This document shows, one piece after another, positions 13,834-16,838 of a stretch of DNA of 16,838 nt (the stretch's first letter is position 1; the number at the start of each line of letters is the position of its first letter). A program made the translations under genes and the position numbers. A model generated the notes under the pieces. It did not search any database. It had not been told where the DNA came from and saw nothing but the letters and a program-made list of their open reading frames with translations. The DNA lies in contig DLPV01000044.1 in the NCBI GenBank assembly GCA_002477465.1, positions 694 through 17,531 on the forward strand. The letters are read 5' to 3'. Source of the DNA: Gammaproteobacteria bacterium UBA7449 (GTDB taxonomy: Bacteria > Pseudomonadota > Gammaproteobacteria > Pseudomonadales > Pseudohongiellaceae).

Positions 13834-15149
13834 CTTTCAACTCGCGCAGCCATGGCCTCGGAGACCGAGTGATCCAGCGCCCTCAGCGTCTTGCTCGCCA
13901 GGTAAAACACAACCGTAGCCAGAACCAGCAGCGCTGAAGCGCCCAGTATAGCGCTAACCGCACCGAAATTGTCTGCGGCTATTGCCATCGGAAACACGCC
14001 AATTGGCGTCAGCCCAAATGACAGCATCATGAAGCTGCTCATGCGACCACGCATCTTGTCCTCAACCAGCACTTGGATTGCTGCATTGTTTACAGTCTGG
14101 CTGGCGTTGGCAAAAACGTTAGCTGCTAGCAGCGGCAGCAGTGCGAAGGCAAATACCGGGGTTAACACAAACACAGCGAGACATATTCCAAAAGCAACGG
14201 TGCTGCCTAACATCAATTTCATTCGGCCCGCATCATCGCCTCGCTTGACCACCCAGATTGCACCTACTACGCCACCAACACCACCGGTAGCCATGAGCGT
14301 ACCGACACCACCCTCTCCTGTATTCCAGGCCTGTTCCGCCAGCATGACCAGAATGTTCTGGAACGGCATTGCAAGAAACATGGGCAACAAGCCGAACAGC
14401 AGGCAGATTAGCACTGGCCTATTGCTGCGGATGTAGCTGAAGCCGAGGGCTATGTCTTCCAACAGTGGCTTCTTCTCCTCACCCGATTCGTCGGAATGGC
14501 TGCGGTCAACGCCAAACATGCAAAAGATGGCCATGCTGTACAGGAAGATCGAAAGCACATAGGCAGCGGGATAAGAGAACTGGGCCACGATAAGTCCCAT
14601 GGCCGCTGGCCCCAGGATACGGTTCAAATTCATGGCGCCACTCTGGAAACCCATGGCACGCTGCAGGCGCTGCGGGCCGACTACCTTCATGGTAATGGCC
14701 ATACGCGCCGGCATGATGAAGGGAAAGGCACAGCCGGCAATAAAAGCGGTACACAGCATGTGCCAAAATTCCAGGCGACCCGTCAGCAACAGTGCCAGTA
14801 TGAATATCTCGTTGGCCGTGATCAGACTCTGACCCACAATGACCAGTTGCCGTCGCTCGACCCGGTCGGTAATCGCGCCACCTAGCACCGAGGCAAAAAT
14901 CAGGGGAACCGCCACAACCAGATTGATATAGGCTAATGACGTGGCTTCACCCGTAAGCTCCCAGGCCAGTAAGGTGCGGGTCAGCATCTGGCCCTGCATG
15001 GCAAAGAAAAACGCCACATTGCCGAAAAACAACCAGCGGAACTGGGGTACCGAAAAGACGTCAAGCGCGTTTGCTTTGGGTGAGCCTGGTTCTGGCCTTG
15101 CGGGGTCGATGACTGCTACTCCTCGAAGAGAGTGCGGAGTATAGACCAA
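13830..15149 (-). CDS. Major facilitator superfamily transporter (MFS_3, EntS-like exporter)
   Basis: Inner-membrane transporter of 439 residues with about twelve hydrophobic segments, beginning with FRWLFFGNVAFFFAMQGQML. The conserved loop between helices 2 and 3 is GGAITDRVERRQLV, the usual G-X3-D-R-X-X-R-R motif A. Overall it resembles the MFS_3 family that includes the enterobactin exporter EntS and many drug or unknown-substrate exporters; the cargo cannot be named. The longest frame starts at a TTG (15147-15149) with no Shine-Dalgarno site, so the first 30 or so residues before DVFSVPQFRWLF are uncertain. No in-frame ATG occurs before MQGQML, which lies inside helix 1. It is convergent with the possible small gene at 13566-13833. 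Confidence 0.87.
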   Translation of the reverse strand: MVYTPHSLRGVAVIDPARPEPGSPKANALDVFSVPQFRWLFFGNVAFFFAMQGQMLTRTLLAWELTGEATSLAYINLVVAVPLIFASVLGGAITDRVERRQLVIVGQSLITANEIFILALLLTGRLEFWHMLCTAFIAGCAFPFIMPARMAITMKVVGPQRLQRAMGFQSGAMNLNRILGPAAMGLIVAQFSYPAAYVLSIFLYSMAIFCMFGVDRSHSDESGEEKKPLLEDIALGFSYIRSNRPVLICLLFGLLPMFLAMPFQNILVMLAEQAWNTGEGGVGTLMATGGVGGVVGAIWVVKRGDDAGRMKLMLGSTVAFGICLAVFVLTPVFAFALLPLLAANVFANASQTVNNAAIQVLVEDKMRGRMSSFMMLSFGLTPIGVFPMAIAADNFGAVSAILGASALLVLATVVFYLASKTLRALDHSVSEAMAARVES

Positions 15150-15511
15150 TTGGAGACTGCATTCCCTATTTTGGGCCCACTGCCTGATCGCAGTCGGTAC
15201 CGATTAGCAGCGCTTGGTATCGAGATGTTGCCTCGCTCAAACTCGTGGTTGTTCAATGCGTAACGAGGTTTGGCCTATTGCGTCTACTGCGGATAGTCTA
15301 GGGTGCTGCTGTTGATGCAAGTAACAGGACTTCACGGGGCGGCTCGGTGTCACGCGTCTTCTTTTGCAATAGCAAGTGCTGGTCAGTACTGCACGGCTAC
15401 GCAGAATTGATGTCCGCAGCAACTCAAGCGGTAAAGAGAACAGCCGCGCCAAACCAGCATAAGACGGCACTCTATACCTGAAAATATCCTTTCGCTCACC
15501 GGTGAAAGTGC
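15150..15511. other. Intergenic region without a supported gene
   Basis: Lies between divergent genes (MFS on minus, secreted protein on plus) and should contain promoters for both. A plus-strand TTGATG followed after about 19 bases by TAAAGA is a weak sigma-70 candidate for the secreted protein. I see no RNA gene, repeat or operator. A minus-strand frame at 15237-15533 has no coding features. Confidence 0.35.
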
Positions 15512-15847
15512 ATGATTGCCAGACCTTTCTCAATATTCATATTGCTGTGTCTGTTGCCGATGGTTGCGTTCAGTCAGAACCCACCCACAGGAACCCGCAT
15601 TAACTCTTCCAGGGCTGCCAATGCCATCACGGCTGTCAACCTGCAACAGCCGGACGAGATCCGCGAGATTGAGCGCCTGTTGACGGCACGGAAAACCGCG
15701 GAAGCCTATGCCTGGCCACCGGAATTCAAAGAAAACCTTGGTGGTTATTCAACCCTGAAGGTATCCGTACGATACCTGCCTGCTAGCCAAGCTCGAACCG
15801 CTCGCGCAAAAAGCGCGCTACCCCATCCTCATCATGATGGCCAATAA
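15512..15847 (+). CDS. Small secreted protein of unknown function, possibly truncated
   Basis: A 111-residue frame starting with a clear Sec signal peptide: MIARPFSIFILLCLLPMVAFS, cleavage near FSQ, about residue 22. It continues with a helical stretch, LQQPDEIREIERLLTARKTAEAY, that looks like the beginning of an alpha-helical repeat protein. After about residue 70 it loses such character, and the last 22 codons (from 15783) overlap the 3' end of the convergent HAD gene. A GGTGAAAG element 7 bases before the ATG is a fair ribosome site. An alternative plus frame ends at TAG 15784-15786, exactly beside the HAD stop, which could be the original end if a frameshift occurred near 15700. It may be the remnant of a longer gene. 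Function unknown. Confidence 0.5.
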   Translation: MIARPFSIFILLCLLPMVAFSQNPPTGTRINSSRAANAITAVNLQQPDEIREIERLLTARKTAEAYAWPPEFKENLGGYSTLKVSVRYLPASQARTARAKSALPHPHHDGQ

Positions 15848-16607
15848 CATCTGTGGCCGCACTTTTAATCTCAGGGTCTGCATTTGCAGGGGCGTAGGAC
15901 TCGCTAGCGACTTGGAACATACTCAGATCGTTTTCACCATCTCCAAAAACTATAATCTCTTTGTAGCCGAGCTCATCACGCAGTGTGGTGACGCCGCCGC
16001 CCTTGCTGCCATTGCTGTGATGAATATCCATCCAGCGCAGGTTCTTGTCTTGAAACGCCTGGCCGGTATACGCCACCAAGTCTTCCTCATCAGCGATCAT
16101 GTCGATAACTGACTGCACAGCATCTGGAGGCGCCATTCCGCTCAGGTTAATCACATGCGCCGTATCGGGCATTGCTCGCAGTGGCTCCAGAGGCAAGTGT
16201 CTCTCATCTTCAAATAACTCTGCCAAACGATTTTCAGTTTCAGACTTTAGACTGCCGTGATACACCGCATGACGGCCATCTGGTTCAAGCGTGAAGACAA
16301 AGGGAGTAATTTCCTGGACAGTCATTGCCGTCATCACATGCCAGACCTCTTGTTGAGTTAACAGATGGCTATGACTATAGTCCTGCTGCTGTGGACACCA
16401 TATTACTGCACCGTTCTTCAAGATATGGGGTAGCGCAAACTGGTGACCCCTGATGGGACCTAAGGCCGCTTGCAAGGTCCTGCCCGTGGCGACTGTATAT
16501 GGGATACCTGCTGCTCTCATGAGGGCAAGGGTCTCACCAGTGAATACGGTCAACTCAGACTTGGCGTTCAGCAGGGTGCCGTCCATATCGAAAACAACCA
16601 GGGTCAT
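15783..16607 (-). CDS. Cof-type HAD-superfamily (IIB) phosphatase
   Basis: Soluble Mg-dependent phosphohydrolase of 274 residues. The four HAD motifs are intact: nucleophile and acid D7 and D9 in DMDGTLL, motif II TGRT (T41), motif III K202 in NGSKGGG, and motif IV GDGENDLSMF with D223 and D227. The roughly 100-residue segment between motifs II and III is the C2-type cap that selects the substrate. Relatives (Cof, YbhA, YidA) dephosphorylate sugar phosphates, pyridoxal phosphate or related metabolites; the substrate here cannot be named. The ATG lacks a strong Shine-Dalgarno site, but the protein begins exactly where the family does. It appears to be a single-gene unit convergent with the small secreted protein. 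Confidence 0.93.
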   Translation of the reverse strand: MTLVVFDMDGTLLNAKSELTVFTGETLALMRAAGIPYTVATGRTLQAALGPIRGHQFALPHILKNGAVIWCPQQQDYSHSHLLTQQEVWHVMTAMTVQEITPFVFTLEPDGRHAVYHGSLKSETENRLAELFEDERHLPLEPLRAMPDTAHVINLSGMAPPDAVQSVIDMIADEEDLVAYTGQAFQDKNLRWMDIHHSNGSKGGGVTTLRDELGYKEIIVFGDGENDLSMFQVASESYAPANADPEIKSAATDVIGHHDEDGVARFLRERFELG

Positions 16608-16642
16608 ATTAGAGTTCGCTCGCCTAATAGGCTCATAAATTT

Positions 16643-16792
16643 ATGTTGCTTAATGCGCTGCAAGATCAGTGCCGAGCAGTTAATACTCAAGCTGCGCATA
16701 CCAAAATCGACACCATTCAATCCGCAGTGATGCTGTCTATCAGCCTGCTACCAGTTTCTGCCATGATCGTGGCATTATCAGCTGCATGCTAA
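16643..16792 (+). CDS. Possible 49-residue hydrophobic peptide
   Basis: The frame from ATG 16643 to TAA 16790-16792 encodes a polar N-terminal half (NALQDQCRAVNTQAAHTKID) and a hydrophobic C-terminal half (SAVMLSISLLPVSAMIVALS) that could span the membrane once. The ribosome site is poor (AGG about 11 bases upstream). It is too short to be sure that it is translated, and no family is recognised. The rest of 16608-16838 shows no other feature. Confidence 0.22.
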   Translation: MLLNALQDQCRAVNTQAAHTKIDTIQSAVMLSISLLPVSAMIVALSAAC

Positions 16793-16838
16793 GGGCTTAA
16801 CTGGCTTTGGAGATCTGTCGCCAAACCTTCAAGCGGCC

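Noticed and set aside
15237..15533. 98-codon minus-strand frame upstream of the MFS gene
   Set aside because: Low-complexity Arg/Ser/Cys-rich translation, no ribosome site, and it overlaps the start of the better supported secreted-protein gene.

Overview
The window looks like a chromosomal segment of a gammaproteobacterium, probably a marine or aquatic one. This is inferred from the gene families, moderate GC content, Shine-Dalgarno sites and sigma-54/NtrC-type promoter signals; no rRNA or other phylogenetic marker is present. No tRNA, rRNA, insertion sequence, prophage or CRISPR array was seen.

The left two thirds (about 58-10138, all minus strand) form one guanidine nitrogen-scavenging locus. 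In transcription order it holds a periplasmic binding protein, an ABC permease, an ABC ATPase, a guanidine-I (ykkC-type) riboswitch, two DUF1989 'urea carboxylase-associated' proteins, a 1206-residue biotin-dependent urea/guanidine carboxylase, and an allophanate hydrolase. The four catabolic genes overlap by 4 bases (ATGA) or are 6 bases apart. The riboswitch points to guanidine rather than urea as the physiological substrate. The route would be guanidine + bicarbonate + ATP to carboxyguanidine, deimination to allophanate by the DUF1989 pair, then hydrolysis to ammonia and CO2. The transporter genes lie upstream of the riboswitch, so import and catabolism appear to have separate controls.

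The most informative non-coding stretch is 10139-10601, between the transporter operon and a divergent plus-strand membrane di-iron hydroxylase gene (sterol desaturase/fatty acid hydroxylase superfamily). Each side has a -24/-12 sigma-54 promoter with exact GG-N10-GC spacing, TGGCCTGTGTCTTGCA for the transporter and TGGCTGAAATTTTGCA for the hydroxylase. Between them lie NtrC-like GCAC/GTGC elements and a perfect 16-bp palindrome. This suggests that nitrogen limitation co-activates guanidine import and the membrane hydroxylase, a pairing I do not recognise as described.

The right third (11560-16838) is a mixed neighbourhood: a lipoprotein that appears to join an NTF2/SnoaL-like domain to a GNAT-like domain, a small tandem CDGSH iron-sulfur protein, a possible frameshifted small gene, an MFS_3 exporter, a short secreted protein that may be a truncated remnant, a Cof-type HAD phosphatase, and a doubtful 49-residue membrane peptide. 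Nothing ties these genes to guanidine use.
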